Below, in pieces: positions 38,291 through 47,644 of a stretch of 64,000 bases of DNA. The notes below the pieces were generated by a model. The model saw only the letters and a program-made list of their open reading frames with translations. It made no database searches and had not been told where the DNA came from. Position 1 is the stretch's first letter. Every line of letters begins with the position of its first letter. The stretch lies in contig NZ_MRYA01000001.1 in the NCBI RefSeq assembly GCF_001921745.1, positions 620,001-684,000 on the forward strand, written 5' to 3'. Position numbers and translations under genes: made by a program. The stretch is from Psychrobacter sp. Cmf 22.2. GTDB taxonomy: Bacteria > Pseudomonadota > Gammaproteobacteria > Pseudomonadales > Moraxellaceae.

Positions 38291-38875
38291 TTAAGCCTCC
38301 CCAACCGTCAAGATAGTACCATCCATACTATATTCTGGGATGGGTAAGTTAAGCGGTGCCGGAACGCCACTATAGACGCGACCCGCTAAGTCGTACTTAG
38401 AACCGTGACAAGGACAGAAAAACCCACCATACCAGTCATTACCACCCAAGTCGGCAGCACCAACGTCAGGACGGTAGTTCGGCGCACAACCCAAATGCGT
38501 ACACACGCCTTCTACGACCAATACACCTGGTTCTAAAGAGCGAGTAGGATTAGCACAGTATTCAGGTTGTAGTGATTCACTAGAATCGGGATCAGATAGT
38601 AAAGGGACGACATCATCAAGTGTGGTCAGCATATCTTCAGTACGTTTTACCACAAAGATAGGTTTGCCACGATATTTGACAACGATCATTTGTCCTTCTT
38701 CGATAGAACTGATGTCTTGGGTTACTGCCGCCCCGGCAGCTTCTGCTTTAGCACTTGGGGTCCAAGAACGAACAAAAGGTGTTGCTACAGCAGCTACCCC
38801 AGCTGCACCAATTGCGGCAGTCGAGGCAATAAGAACTCTACGACGTTGTACATTAACGCCTTCGGCTTGGCTCAT
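38291..38875 (-). CDS. petA: Rieske iron-sulfur subunit of the bc1 complex
   Basis: Periplasmic 2Fe-2S protein of 194 residues held by an N-terminal helix. RRR at residues 11-13, with a following hydrophobic stretch, looks like an uncleaved Tat signal. Cluster ligands are in CTHLGC at 125-130 and CPCHGS at 154-159, including the disulfide cysteines. GGAGGAA precedes the ATG. It is the first gene of petABC; cytochrome b begins one base after its stop codon, so the three genes form one tightly coupled operon. Confidence 0.97.
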   Translation of the reverse strand: MSQAEGVNVQRRRVLIASTAAIGAAGVAAVATPFVRSWTPSAKAEAAGAAVTQDISSIEEGQMIVVKYRGKPIFVVKRTEDMLTTLDDVVPLLSDPDSSESLQPEYCANPTRSLEPGVLVVEGVCTHLGCAPNYRPDVGAADLGGNDWYGGFFCPCHGSKYDLAGRVYSGVPAPLNLPIPEYSMDGTILTVGEA

Positions 38876-39347
38876 TAATACTTCCTCCAGGTGAATGAAA
38901 TGGGATTATCCCACACTGGGTTTGTGACTTAGAAATTTACAATACAAACATATAAGCCACGTTAGCTGTGCCTAATTTTGCTAATTGTTGCTATTCTAAG
39001 CTATTTTGGTCATAAAATAAATTAATGTGTCAAAAATAAAACTACTCTGACGGTACATTATTTATGGCTGTAGTCTCACAAAAAAGTTACAGCCAAATCA
39101 AGCTAGGATCTTATTATATTAAGATTCGGTTTTATTAATTACCTTAGAATTAATAAGGATATTCAAAGACCAAGAATGATACTCGAAATTAGAGCAATGT
39201 TCACTAACTTTCCTTACATTTGCTATCATTTGGCGCATCTAAATAGATTTCAGACAATCTAAAACTACTTACCTATGGTTTGTTTTTACGATTTATTCAA
39301 AAACCTAGGTAAGTTACCTTCTTAGTCCAGTTTAATTTAAAAGCGTT
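38876..39347. other. Intergenic region between uup and petA
   Basis: About 470 bp without a gene. It is AT-rich and should contain the petABC promoter on the minus strand. I see no clear terminator behind uup and no convincing -10/-35 pair. Confidence 0.4.
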
Positions 39348-41282
39348 TTAATGGTTTTCAAGAGCGTCCCAGCGCTCAAGCTTATTCATCATCTCCTCTT
39401 CAATGACTAATAAGCGCTCGCTTGCAACGGTTGCAGCGTCGAAGTCTTGAATGAACCATGAGCCGTCTGCCAGCTTTTCTTCCAATTGATTCTGTTCTTG
39501 CTCAAGAGCGGCAATCTCTTTTGGTAGGTTATCAAGCTCACGCTGCTCATTAAAGTTCAGCTTTTTTGACGTTTTTTTAGGTTTGGCTACTGCTGATTTA
39601 TTGGTAGATTTAGCGTTTTCAGCGGCCTTATTCACAGACTTAGCAGCTTGGACGCGATTTTTCTGTATCAGATATTCTTGATAACCACCCACATACTCTT
39701 GAACCACGCCTTTGCCATCTTCGTCTTGGTCAAATACCCAAGTAGAGGTGACCACATTGTCCATAAATGAGCGATCATGGCTGATCAGAAGAATGGTGCC
39801 GTTAAAACTGCTGACAGACTCTTCTAATAGCTCAAGGGTCGCCATGTCTAAGTCGTTGGTTGGCTCATCCAGTACGAGGATGTTGGCAGGTTTTAGCAAC
39901 TGTTTGGCTAATAACACTCGGTTGCGTTCACCACCAGATAAGGCTTTGACTGGAGTACGTGCACGCTCTGGTGCAAACAAAAAATCTTGCAAGTAACTCA
40001 TGATGTGAGTTTTACGACCACCAACTTCGATAAAGTCTGAGCCTTCTGATACATTTTGAGCGACAGTCGCTTCAAGATCCAGCTGATCTCGCAATTGATC
40101 AAAAAAGGCGATTTGTAAATTTGTCCCAAGCTCAACGCTACCAGTCTTGGTCACCTCATCATCAGACATGTCGAGTAGGGCTTTGATAAGTGTGGTTTTG
40201 CCTGCACCGTTAGGACCTATGATGCCGATTTTGTCACCGCGCATAATAGTCGTTGTAAAATCATCAACCAACACATTGCCGTCATACTCTAGATGCAGGT
40301 TTTTAACTTTACAGACCAGCTTGCCACTTTTTTCGCCTTCGCCCATGGTGATATTGACATTACCAACTTGCTCACGGCGTGCGCTACGCTCTTCACGTAA
40401 TGCTTTTAATTCACGAACGCGACCTTCGTTACGGGTACGACGTGCTTTAATGCCTTGACGAATCCAGACTTCTTCTTGTGCCAGTTTTTTATCAAAGTTA
40501 GCATTGTTTTTTTCTTCTGCTAATAGTTGCTGCTCTTTGAGTTCTTGATAACGGGCATAACCTTTGGCACCTTGGGTCACGTCATAGCTCGTTAGTTGAC
40601 CACGGTCAAGCTCTACAATGCGAGTCGCAAGCTTATCAACGAATGCTCTATCGTGGGTGACAAACAGTAGAGTTAGGCCTTGCCAGTCGAGCAAGAAACG
40701 CTCCAACCACTCAATACTATCAACGTCTAAATGGTTGGTTGGCTCATCTAGTAAGAGCATATCAGGCTTGGTCACTAACGCCCGTGCCAGTAACACACGA
40801 CGCTTACGACCACCAGACAGAGAGGATAAATCATCTTCAGGATCAAGCCCCATCGTCATAATTAAGCGTCTTGCTTCGCGCTCTAAATCCCAGCCATGCA
40901 CAGCGTCGATATCATGTTGTAACGTTGCCATACGCTCGCAAGCATCCATATCACCATTTGCGCATAGATCAGTTTGCTGATTGTATTTGATCAGTAGATC
41001 AGCGGTATGGCGACTACCGCCCATGACGATGTCTAGTATCTTGCCACTGGTTTCAGGTACATCTTGCTCAAGCATCGCCACGCTTGCACTACCATTGATG
41101 ATGATTTCACCACTATCAGGCTGCAACGAGCCGTTAATTAGTTTGAATAAAGTAGATTTACCTTCACCATTGCGGCCGATCAAACAGACGCGTTCGCCTT
41201 CATTAATGCTAAAATCAATGCCATCAAGGACAGGGGCGACGCCAAAAGCGAGATGAATGTTTTTTAAATGTATCAGTGCCAT
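39348..41282 (-). CDS. uup: ABC-F ATPase, Uup type
   Basis: Soluble protein of 644 residues with two ATPase domains and no membrane part. First domain: Walker A GRNGEGKST near residue 36, signature LSGGRKRR, Walker B LLLDEPTNHLD. Second domain: GPNGAGKTT near 350, LSGGERNR, LVLDEPTNDLD. Between them is the charged linker (WIRQGIKARRTRNEGRVREL) typical of Uup, and the C-terminal 90 residues form a coiled coil with a Lys-rich lead-in. ABC-F proteins act on the ribosome; Uup also affects precise transposon excision in E. coli. The ATG at 41282 has a weak ribosome site. Confidence 0.93.
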   Translation of the reverse strand: MALIHLKNIHLAFGVAPVLDGIDFSINEGERVCLIGRNGEGKSTLFKLINGSLQPDSGEIIINGSASVAMLEQDVPETSGKILDIVMGGSRHTADLLIKYNQQTDLCANGDMDACERMATLQHDIDAVHGWDLEREARRLIMTMGLDPEDDLSSLSGGRKRRVLLARALVTKPDMLLLDEPTNHLDVDSIEWLERFLLDWQGLTLLFVTHDRAFVDKLATRIVELDRGQLTSYDVTQGAKGYARYQELKEQQLLAEEKNNANFDKKLAQEEVWIRQGIKARRTRNEGRVRELKALREERSARREQVGNVNITMGEGEKSGKLVCKVKNLHLEYDGNVLVDDFTTTIMRGDKIGIIGPNGAGKTTLIKALLDMSDDEVTKTGSVELGTNLQIAFFDQLRDQLDLEATVAQNVSEGSDFIEVGGRKTHIMSYLQDFLFAPERARTPVKALSGGERNRVLLAKQLLKPANILVLDEPTNDLDMATLELLEESVSSFNGTILLISHDRSFMDNVVTSTWVFDQDEDGKGVVQEYVGGYQEYLIQKNRVQAAKSVNKAAENAKSTNKSAVAKPKKTSKKLNFNEQRELDNLPKEIAALEQEQNQLEEKLADGSWFIQDFDAATVASERLLVIEEEMMNKLERWDALENH

Positions 41283-41532
41283 AGATTATCTTAAGCTTAT
41301 ATATAGTGATGAAAATAACGAGTGGACAATAGAGGTATACAGAATATTGCCAAATTGTTAGCAGTATAACATGCTGCTAGGCGACTTTAGTGTAAGCAAG
41401 GACTTTTTATCACGTCTAACATGATTAAAGTATGAACAACGTATTTTTGACCTTAGTACTAACACCACGCTCACTATAAATGACCTATAATATAAAATCC
41501 AAGCTACAGACAATTATGATATTGAGATAAGT

Positions 41533-41802
41533 ATGAACACAGCATCAGAGGATAATACAGACCAAAAAAGCCATGCACTAGAGCTGTCTGAACTACAAGT
41601 ACAAATGGTTGATCTACAAATGAGCATGGCGCATCTTGAATTGACTGTAGAGCGGCTTGATGAGGTGATTACTCGCCAAGACCAGCACATCCATACGCTA
41701 CAGCGCCAGCTCCAACTGGTCTATAAGCAAGTGGAAAGCCAGAGGACTGACGACGGCATTGCACCTTTTGACGTAGTAGCAGATAAACCACCGCATTATT
41801 GA
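41533..41802 (+). CDS. slyX: SlyX-like protein
   Basis: Small protein of 89 residues made almost wholly of a coiled coil (residues 16-72, ELQVQMVDLQMSMAHLELTV), ending in DKPPHY, a hallmark of the SlyX family. Its role is unknown. GAGATAA lies before the ATG at 41533. It is a single gene, divergent from uup. The C-terminal motif and length make the family call good even though the coil itself is not specific. Confidence 0.82.
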   Translation: MNTASEDNTDQKSHALELSELQVQMVDLQMSMAHLELTVERLDEVITRQDQHIHTLQRQLQLVYKQVESQRTDDGIAPFDVVADKPPHY

Positions 41803-42072
41803 CGTTGAACAGTTCGTATATTAATTAGCTAATTTTATCTAACTGTCCAGCAATACATCTGACTTGCAGAAGCGATAAATTAGCAAGATCAACTATACAT
41901 GCAAAAATGAATATAGTTATCTTTCTGTGACCAAGTCGTCATAATAGAGAAATAATATGTATTTTTTGTTGTTTTAGCGTGCAAAAGACATTACCATCTT
42001 CCATCGAGGATATCGCTTGCATAATAAGTGTTATCAAGAAGGTATAACAATGTGGACGTTTGGAGATATATA

Positions 42073-43311
42073 ATGCGCGCAACTTTTCATTTAAAAACTC
42101 TCACAGTAGCTGTTGCAGCTCTTTCTGTTGCTAGCGTTGCTAGCGCTGCTGGTCTTGATCGCTCAGGCCAAGATGTTACTGCATTTTTACAAGATGGCCT
42201 ATATGCTGAAGCCAGTTATACCTATATTAATGGTGATGTCACCGGTAGGGATGCATCAGACAACAAAATTAATGATATCGCCGAGTCTTATGATTTTTTC
42301 CGTTACGGGGTAAAAGCCGATATCAATGATACTTTTAGTATCGGTATTCTATATGATGAGCCTTTTGGAGCAGCTGCTGATTACTCTGGTAACAATAATT
42401 TTATAGATCAAAATCCTGCTTCACCTAGAAATGGTGAGGAAACACAGGTTGAAGTACGTACTGAAAACATCACTGGTATTTTGGGTGCCAAGTTAGGTGC
42501 GAATAAGAATTTTCAAGTATATGGCGGACCAGTCGCTCAACAAGTACAAGCGGATGTAAAATTGCGCGGCGTTAGTTATGGTCCTGCTAATGGTTATACT
42601 ACACGTATTAATGCTGACCAAGACTACGGTTGGTTAGCTGGTATTGCTTATAGCAAGCCTGAAATTGCACTCAAAGCGGCGCTAACTTACCGTTCAGAGA
42701 TTGATCATAGTTCGCACGCTTTCGAGAGCTATCCTGCTGCACCACTGATTGGCGGTTCAATACCACCAATTGCTGGAGGTCCATTTATATTTCCATCGGA
42801 CAGAGGTAGTAGTATTGATATTACCACACCTAAATCAGTCAATTTAGATTTTCAAACTGGGGTCAATCCGACCACACTAGCCACTGCAAAAGTGCGCTGG
42901 GTACCATGGAGCGATTTTTCTATCGTACCATCACTATATAATGAAGTTAGTACTGCTAACCCTGCGTACCGTCCTGATGGTTTACCATTAGTCAGCTATG
43001 ATGATGACCAATGGCAAGTAGAGTTAGGACTGGCTAAGCGCTTAGCACCTGCGTTAGCCGTTAGTGGTACAGTTGGCTGGGATAGCGGAGCAGGTGACCC
43101 AGTCACGTCTTTAGGTCCTATCGAAGGCTACTATAGTGCAGGTCTTGGCGCTAAATATAACGTCACTGAAAACTGGGCAGTATCAGCAGGTGGCAAGTAT
43201 CTATGGTTTGGTGATGCAAAAGGTAAGACACCAACCCAAGACATCGTCAGTAACTTTGAAGACAATGACGGTTATGTACTAGGCGTTAAAGTTTCTTATC
43301 AAGCGCAGTAG
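42073..43311 (+). CDS. FadL-like outer membrane protein 1
   Basis: Predicted beta-barrel of 412 residues of the OmpP1/FadL/TodX type, which passes hydrophobic compounds across the outer membrane. Signal peptide residues 1-23 ends VASA-AG. The mature start AGLDRSGQDVTAFLQDG and the following YAEASYTYI belong to the divergent FadL branch; LYDEPFGAAADY, KPEIALKAALTYRSEIDH, TPKSVNLDFQTGVNPTTLA and the last strand VLGVKVSYQAQ support a barrel. I chose the ATG at 42073 with GGAG eight bases upstream; the frame is open 15 codons earlier. A close paralogue follows at 43725. It ends with its own terminator. Confidence 0.88.
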   Translation: MRATFHLKTLTVAVAALSVASVASAAGLDRSGQDVTAFLQDGLYAEASYTYINGDVTGRDASDNKINDIAESYDFFRYGVKADINDTFSIGILYDEPFGAAADYSGNNNFIDQNPASPRNGEETQVEVRTENITGILGAKLGANKNFQVYGGPVAQQVQADVKLRGVSYGPANGYTTRINADQDYGWLAGIAYSKPEIALKAALTYRSEIDHSSHAFESYPAAPLIGGSIPPIAGGPFIFPSDRGSSIDITTPKSVNLDFQTGVNPTTLATAKVRWVPWSDFSIVPSLYNEVSTANPAYRPDGLPLVSYDDDQWQVELGLAKRLAPALAVSGTVGWDSGAGDPVTSLGPIEGYYSAGLGAKYNVTENWAVSAGGKYLWFGDAKGKTPTQDIVSNFEDNDGYVLGVKVSYQAQ

Positions 43312-43373
43312 AATTAAGGCTTACAAGTCTATCTTGCGGTGGCGATAGTGACCTAGTATCTATGTTTCAATAA

Positions 43374-43407
43374 TAAAAAAGCGATCCAATGGGGGTCGCT
43401 TTTTTGT
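43374..43407 (+). terminator. Terminator after FadL-like gene 1
   Basis: AAAAAAGCGA at 43375-43384 pairs with TCGCTTTTTT at 43396-43405, extended inward by two more G-C pairs. It is nearly the same sequence as the terminator after the second FadL-like gene. Confidence 0.85.
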
Positions 43408-43724
43408 GGGTTATTGTTTTGTCCTAAAATAAAGGAGACTGGTGCAGTGATAGGTAATTAACAGCACAAATTTGGCTAATAACAAGTCAGTATGTCTAAG
43501 TTCCTTGCTCGTAAAATATTAATAATATTCACTTAAGTACATAATAATAATTAAGAACTGTCCAGTCATATTTAGGAAATAAAGTGCTTTAAGTGTTGTC
43601 TTAGTGTGAGAAAGCCATTACTATTCAAATTAGGAGACCGTTTAAATAATAGGTATGGAAGGAGATTACTCTGACCTACTGATTATAGGAACGGTAAAAC
43701 AACGAGGACGTTTGGAGATATACA
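43408..43724. other. Intergenic region before FadL-like gene 2
   Basis: No gene. The last 24 bases (GGACGTTTGGAGATATA then CAATG) copy the leader of the first FadL-like gene almost exactly, showing that the duplication included the translation start region. Further upstream the two leaders differ. Confidence 0.55.
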
Positions 43725-45197
43725 ATGCGCACTACCTTTCACTTAAAAACACTTGCGGTAGCAATCGCAACGCTTTCTGTAGCCAGCGTGTCAAGCGCTG
43801 CTGGCCTTGATCGCTCGGGTCAAGATGTCACTGCTTTCTTCCAAGATGGCGTTTATGCCGAATCTGTCTATACTTACATTGATGCTGACGTTAGTGGTAG
43901 AGATAGCGCTAATAATGTGCCTAGCAGTAATACTTATGTTGAAGGTGGTGACACTGGTGATATTGCTGAATCTTATGATTTTTTCCGCTATGGTGTAAAA
44001 GCGGATATCAATGATACTTTTAGTATTGGTCTTTTATATGATGAGCCATTTGGTGCTGCCGCTGAATATACTCAAGGTAACTTTGTAGCACAAGGTAATC
44101 AAAACACGTCTATCGAACAATTAACAGGTAACCAATTTAATGGTTTAACTATTGGACCTGAAATTCAAAGATTGACAGGGCTAGCCAATAATGAAGCATT
44201 AACTGCTCAGCAAAGAGATGCAGCTGCAGTTGGTGCAAGAAACTTAAGTATTGCCGTGGCAGCCGCGGCGGCAGAAGCGGGAACTGCAGGTGAAAACACC
44301 AATGTAGAGGTACGTAGTCAGAGTTTAACAGGACTTCTAGGTATGAAGTTCGGTGCTAACAAAGAGTTCCAAGTTTATGGAGGTCCGGTCGCCCAGCGTA
44401 TTGAATCTGAAGTAAAACTGCGTGGATTGGCTTATGGTCCAGCGACTGGCTATACTTCAAGCAGTAATCCTGATATGGATTACGGTTGGATCGCAGGTAT
44501 GTCATATAGCAAACCTGAAATTGCTCTAAAAGCGGCACTGACGTATCGTTCTGAGATTGACCATGATATGAATATAGCCGAAACATATCCGTTGGCTGGA
44601 CCTTTAACTCAAGCTGAAGCTTTACGACAAGGAGCTACTCCAGAGCAGGCCGCAGCTTTAGGTGCTGCAGCTGTAAATCAAAGCAGTAAGTACGAAATCA
44701 CGACTCCTAAGTCAGTAAACTTTGATTTCCAAACCGGTATCAATCCAACGACTTTAGCCACAGCAAAAGTACGCTGGGTGCCTTGGGGTGATTTTAAAAT
44801 AACACCACCACTATACAATGAAGTTAGTAAGGCTAATCCTCTATATGCAGAAGATGGTTTAAACTTAGTTGATTATGATGACGATCAATGGCAGGTAGAG
44901 CTGGGCTTGGCTAAGCGTTTAGCACCTGCGTTAGCCGTTAGTGGAACAGTTGGCTGGGATAGCGGTGCTGGAGATCCGACGACATCATTAGGCCCTATCG
45001 AAGGCTACTATAGTGTGGGTCTAGGCGCTAAGTATAATGTTACTCCAGAATGGGCCGTCTCAGCTGGTGGAAAATACTTATGGTTCGGTGATGCTCAAGG
45101 TGCACTACCAACTGATAAAATCGTTGCTGACTTTGACGACAATGACGGTTATATCGTCGGTGTGAAGCTATCATACCAAGCAAAACAAGATTTTTAA
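43725..45197 (+). CDS. FadL-like outer membrane protein 2
   Basis: Paralogue of the previous gene, 490 residues, with the same signal peptide pattern (VSSA-AG near residue 23), the same AGLDRSGQDVTAFFQDG start and the same end (GVKLSYQAKQDF). Most barrel segments match closely, for example DDDQWQVELGLAKRLAPALA. It is longer mainly through two insertions: about 55 residues near residues 115-185, Gln/Asn-rich then Ala-rich (SIAVAAAAAEAGTAGE), and a shorter Ala/Gln-rich one near 300 (ALRQGATPEQAAALGAAAV). These probably lie in surface or extracellular loops or the hatch. Ligand unknown; the two copies may have different substrates. Confidence 0.88.
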   Translation: MRTTFHLKTLAVAIATLSVASVSSAAGLDRSGQDVTAFFQDGVYAESVYTYIDADVSGRDSANNVPSSNTYVEGGDTGDIAESYDFFRYGVKADINDTFSIGLLYDEPFGAAAEYTQGNFVAQGNQNTSIEQLTGNQFNGLTIGPEIQRLTGLANNEALTAQQRDAAAVGARNLSIAVAAAAAEAGTAGENTNVEVRSQSLTGLLGMKFGANKEFQVYGGPVAQRIESEVKLRGLAYGPATGYTSSSNPDMDYGWIAGMSYSKPEIALKAALTYRSEIDHDMNIAETYPLAGPLTQAEALRQGATPEQAAALGAAAVNQSSKYEITTPKSVNFDFQTGINPTTLATAKVRWVPWGDFKITPPLYNEVSKANPLYAEDGLNLVDYDDDQWQVELGLAKRLAPALAVSGTVGWDSGAGDPTTSLGPIEGYYSVGLGAKYNVTPEWAVSAGGKYLWFGDAQGALPTDKIVADFDDNDGYIVGVKLSYQAKQDF

Positions 45198-45240
45198 TCT
45201 AAATTTAAAAAAACTAATCTGTAATTCTTACTGTGTTACA

Positions 45241-45273
45241 TAAAAAAGCGATCCATAACGGGTCGCTTTTTTA
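45241..45273 (+). terminator. Terminator after FadL-like gene 2
   Basis: AAAAAAGCGA at 45242-45251 pairs with TCGCTTTTTT at 45263-45272, with extra C-G pairs inward. The stem matches that at 43375-43405, so the terminator was duplicated with the gene. Confidence 0.85.
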
Positions 45274-45472
45274 TGGTTATTATCAACGCGTCTTTTTTAT
45301 TTCGAACTTACTATAAAAATTATAATTATAAAGACCATATCTGTCGCTTGCTCTCACAAACCATATAATATCATTAAATCAATTTCATGCTTATAGTATA
45401 GGTCAAGCTACATTTCTTATTCGCTAAAATGGCTTATGTTAAGTAAACAACTACCAATAAGAAACTGACCAC

Positions 45473-45507
45473 AAAAAACCTCGTCAATAGTGACGAGGTT
45501 TTTTTAT
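45473..45507. terminator. Terminator after putP, possibly bidirectional
   Basis: AAAAAACCTCGTCA at 45473-45486 pairs perfectly with TGACGAGGTTTTTT around four bases. It is 20 bp past the putP stop (minus strand). Plus-strand transcripts reaching it would also stop. Between 45274 and 45472 I see no gene. Confidence 0.88.
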
Positions 45508-45529
45508 AGCGATAGGCCAGTTGATAAGC

Positions 45530-47029
45530 TTACTTATTTAAGTTTAGCTCCATCTCTTTATACTTGGCAGATACTGAAGGTCTTGGACCACCAGTCATCA
45601 TACTAACTACAAAGATAGCAATGGTACTTAAGATAAAGCCTGGAACAATAGCATACAACCAGCTATTCAATGCCACACCGTTCATCTCGAATGGACCATA
45701 GACCCATAAAATAACCGTCAATGCACCAACAACCATACCAGCAACAGCACCATTACGGTTCATACCGCGCCATGTAAGACTAAAGATAACCAACGGTCCA
45801 AACGCTGCACCAAATCCTGCCCAAGCGTTAGAAACCAAGTTTAATACTGAGCTATCTGGATTAGAAGCTAGGAAGATAGCAACTACAGCGACAACGATAA
45901 CTGAGATACGACCAACCAATACTTGACGGGCTTCTGGTGCATCTCTATCAAAGAATAATTTGTAGACATCCTTAGTTAGGGAGCTTGATACCACCAATAG
46001 CTGAGATGAGATGGTACTCATAATAGCAGCTAAAATAGCAGCTAATAAGAAACCTGATACTAATGGATGGAATAAAAACTGCGTAAATACTAAGAAGATA
46101 GTCTCAGGATCATCGAGAGTCATGGCAGTTTTTTGTACATAAGCACGACCAGCAAAACCAGTCATCAATGCGCCGATAAGACTGACAACCATCCAGCTCA
46201 TACCAATATTACGTGCCGTCGGTACATCTTTAACTGAGCGAATTGCCATAAAGCGTACAATGATATGTGGTTGACCAAAATAACCAAGCCCCCATGCCAT
46301 CAAGGAGATGATACCAATAACAGTCATACCACTAGTAACGTTTAGCAGGTTTACATCAATATTTCTAACCGCTTCACTGGTCGCTGATACCCCGCCAAGA
46401 TCGGTAAAGGCAACGATTGGTACGATGACCATCGCAAATAACATGATGATACCTTGCACAAAGTCAGTCATTGAGACTGCTAAGAAACCACCGAATAAGG
46501 TGTAGGCGACAACAACACCAGCCGTCACCCAAAGTCCTGTGCTATAAGATAGATTGAGTGAGCTTTCAAAAAGCTTACCCCCACCAACTAAGCTTGCAGC
46601 AGTATAGACGGTGAAAAACAAGATAATAACCAATGCTGATATGACACGTAGCATGTGTGACTTGTCTTCGAAGCGATTGGCAAAATAGTCGGGTAGAGTG
46701 ATTGCATTATCAGCGACCTCGGTATAAACACGTAGACGCGGGGCAACGATGATATAGTTCAATAAGGCACCAAGTGTTAAACCAAGTGCAATCCAGACAC
46801 TGACCACACCGTCGGCATACATGTACCCAGGTAGACCCAATAGTAGCCAACCTGACATGTCTGATGCGCCTGCTGATAAGGCTGTGACAGCAGGGCCTAG
46901 GTTACGGCCACCGAGCATATAGCCTTCAGTATCGTTTGCTTGTCTAAAGTAGGCGTAAATGCCAATCCCAATCATAACCAAAAAATAGGCGCCAAGCGAT
47001 ATTAGCACGCCACTAGAAATCCCATTCAT
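45530..47029 (-). CDS. putP: Sodium/proline symporter
   Basis: Inner-membrane sodium-solute symporter of 499 residues with about 13 helices. The start YFLVMIGIGIYAYFRQAND, then GGRNLGPAVTALSAGASDMSGWL, is typical of PutP, where the Ser/Asp residues of SAGASDMSGW bind sodium. WGLGYFGQPHIIVRFMAI near residue 245 and the AAIMSTISSQLLVVSS segment near 335 are also diagnostic. AAGGACAG lies before the ATG at 47029. No proline dehydrogenase gene is near. A palindrome sits right before the ribosome site and a terminator-like hairpin 85 bp upstream, hinting at leader control. Confidence 0.94.
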   Translation of the reverse strand: MNGISSGVLISLGAYFLVMIGIGIYAYFRQANDTEGYMLGGRNLGPAVTALSAGASDMSGWLLLGLPGYMYADGVVSVWIALGLTLGALLNYIIVAPRLRVYTEVADNAITLPDYFANRFEDKSHMLRVISALVIILFFTVYTAASLVGGGKLFESSLNLSYSTGLWVTAGVVVAYTLFGGFLAVSMTDFVQGIIMLFAMVIVPIVAFTDLGGVSATSEAVRNIDVNLLNVTSGMTVIGIISLMAWGLGYFGQPHIIVRFMAIRSVKDVPTARNIGMSWMVVSLIGALMTGFAGRAYVQKTAMTLDDPETIFLVFTQFLFHPLVSGFLLAAILAAIMSTISSQLLVVSSSLTKDVYKLFFDRDAPEARQVLVGRISVIVVAVVAIFLASNPDSSVLNLVSNAWAGFGAAFGPLVIFSLTWRGMNRNGAVAGMVVGALTVILWVYGPFEMNGVALNSWLYAIVPGFILSTIAIFVVSMMTGGPRPSVSAKYKEMELNLNK

Positions 47030-47042
47030 ATAAACTGTCCTT

Positions 47043-47059
47043 AACCAACATTGTTGGTT
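47043..47059 (-). promoter_or_regulatory. putP: Palindrome abutting the putP ribosome binding site
   Basis: AACCAACA and TGTTGGTT are exact inverted copies around one base and end directly before the AAGGACAG of putP on the minus strand. It could be a repressor operator or an mRNA hairpin affecting translation. Confidence 0.5.
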
Positions 47060-47111
47060 TTAATTATATTTAACTATAAAATCTTACGATTAAAAGACGA
47101 TGTATAAAGAC

Positions 47112-47147
47112 AAAAAAAGCCATTAAGTAGAACAAAATGGCTTTTTG
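47112..47147 (-). terminator. Terminator-like hairpin upstream of putP
   Basis: AAAAAGCCAT at 47114-47123 pairs with ATGGCTTTTT at 47137-47146; on the minus strand a T run follows. It is 85-117 bp before putP and about 500 bp past lysR, so it may end lysR transcripts or attenuate putP. Confidence 0.7.
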
Positions 47148-47644
47148 CTTATAGTCAGTACTTACTTATAGTTTTATATGATTGATGCTGTTTTTACCTA
47201 TAACACCGTGTTATCAACCATTAATTAAATCGCCTAATTTAAGTCGTTTTAATCAATCATTGTGGACAAAATCAATCATTTAAAACTGTCAACTCTGCAT
47301 CTTATATAAATAAAATATGCAAAATTTAGAAAAGTTCAACCATAAAGCACCATTCTTAAAGACTATTACTGATAATAGTTGTGATTAATGAACCGCTTAT
47401 TACAATAAACGATTAATAAAACAGTATTGTCTGCTATCGTAACTTACTCAAACCATTCAATAGGTGAGTATCAGTGTTATTATGGTAACTATATGTTATG
47501 AACATAAACTTGAGCGTATTATAACGTATAGAGATTATAATTGCGAACCACTGCTTATTAGGTGGATACTTAACTACCAAATAACGTTATTTGGTAGATT
47601 TATTTACTAACTTTATTGGTAGTTATGCTCAACAAATCCTATCG
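47148..47644. other. AT-rich gap between putP and lysR with a perfect palindrome
   Basis: About 500 bp, no gene. A perfect 24-bp palindrome, CTACCAAATAACGTTATTTG continuing to GTAG, lies at 47574-47597, about 50 bp past the lysR stop codon. It has no T run on the minus strand, so it is not a classical terminator. The rest is AT-rich with nothing recognised. Confidence 0.5.
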
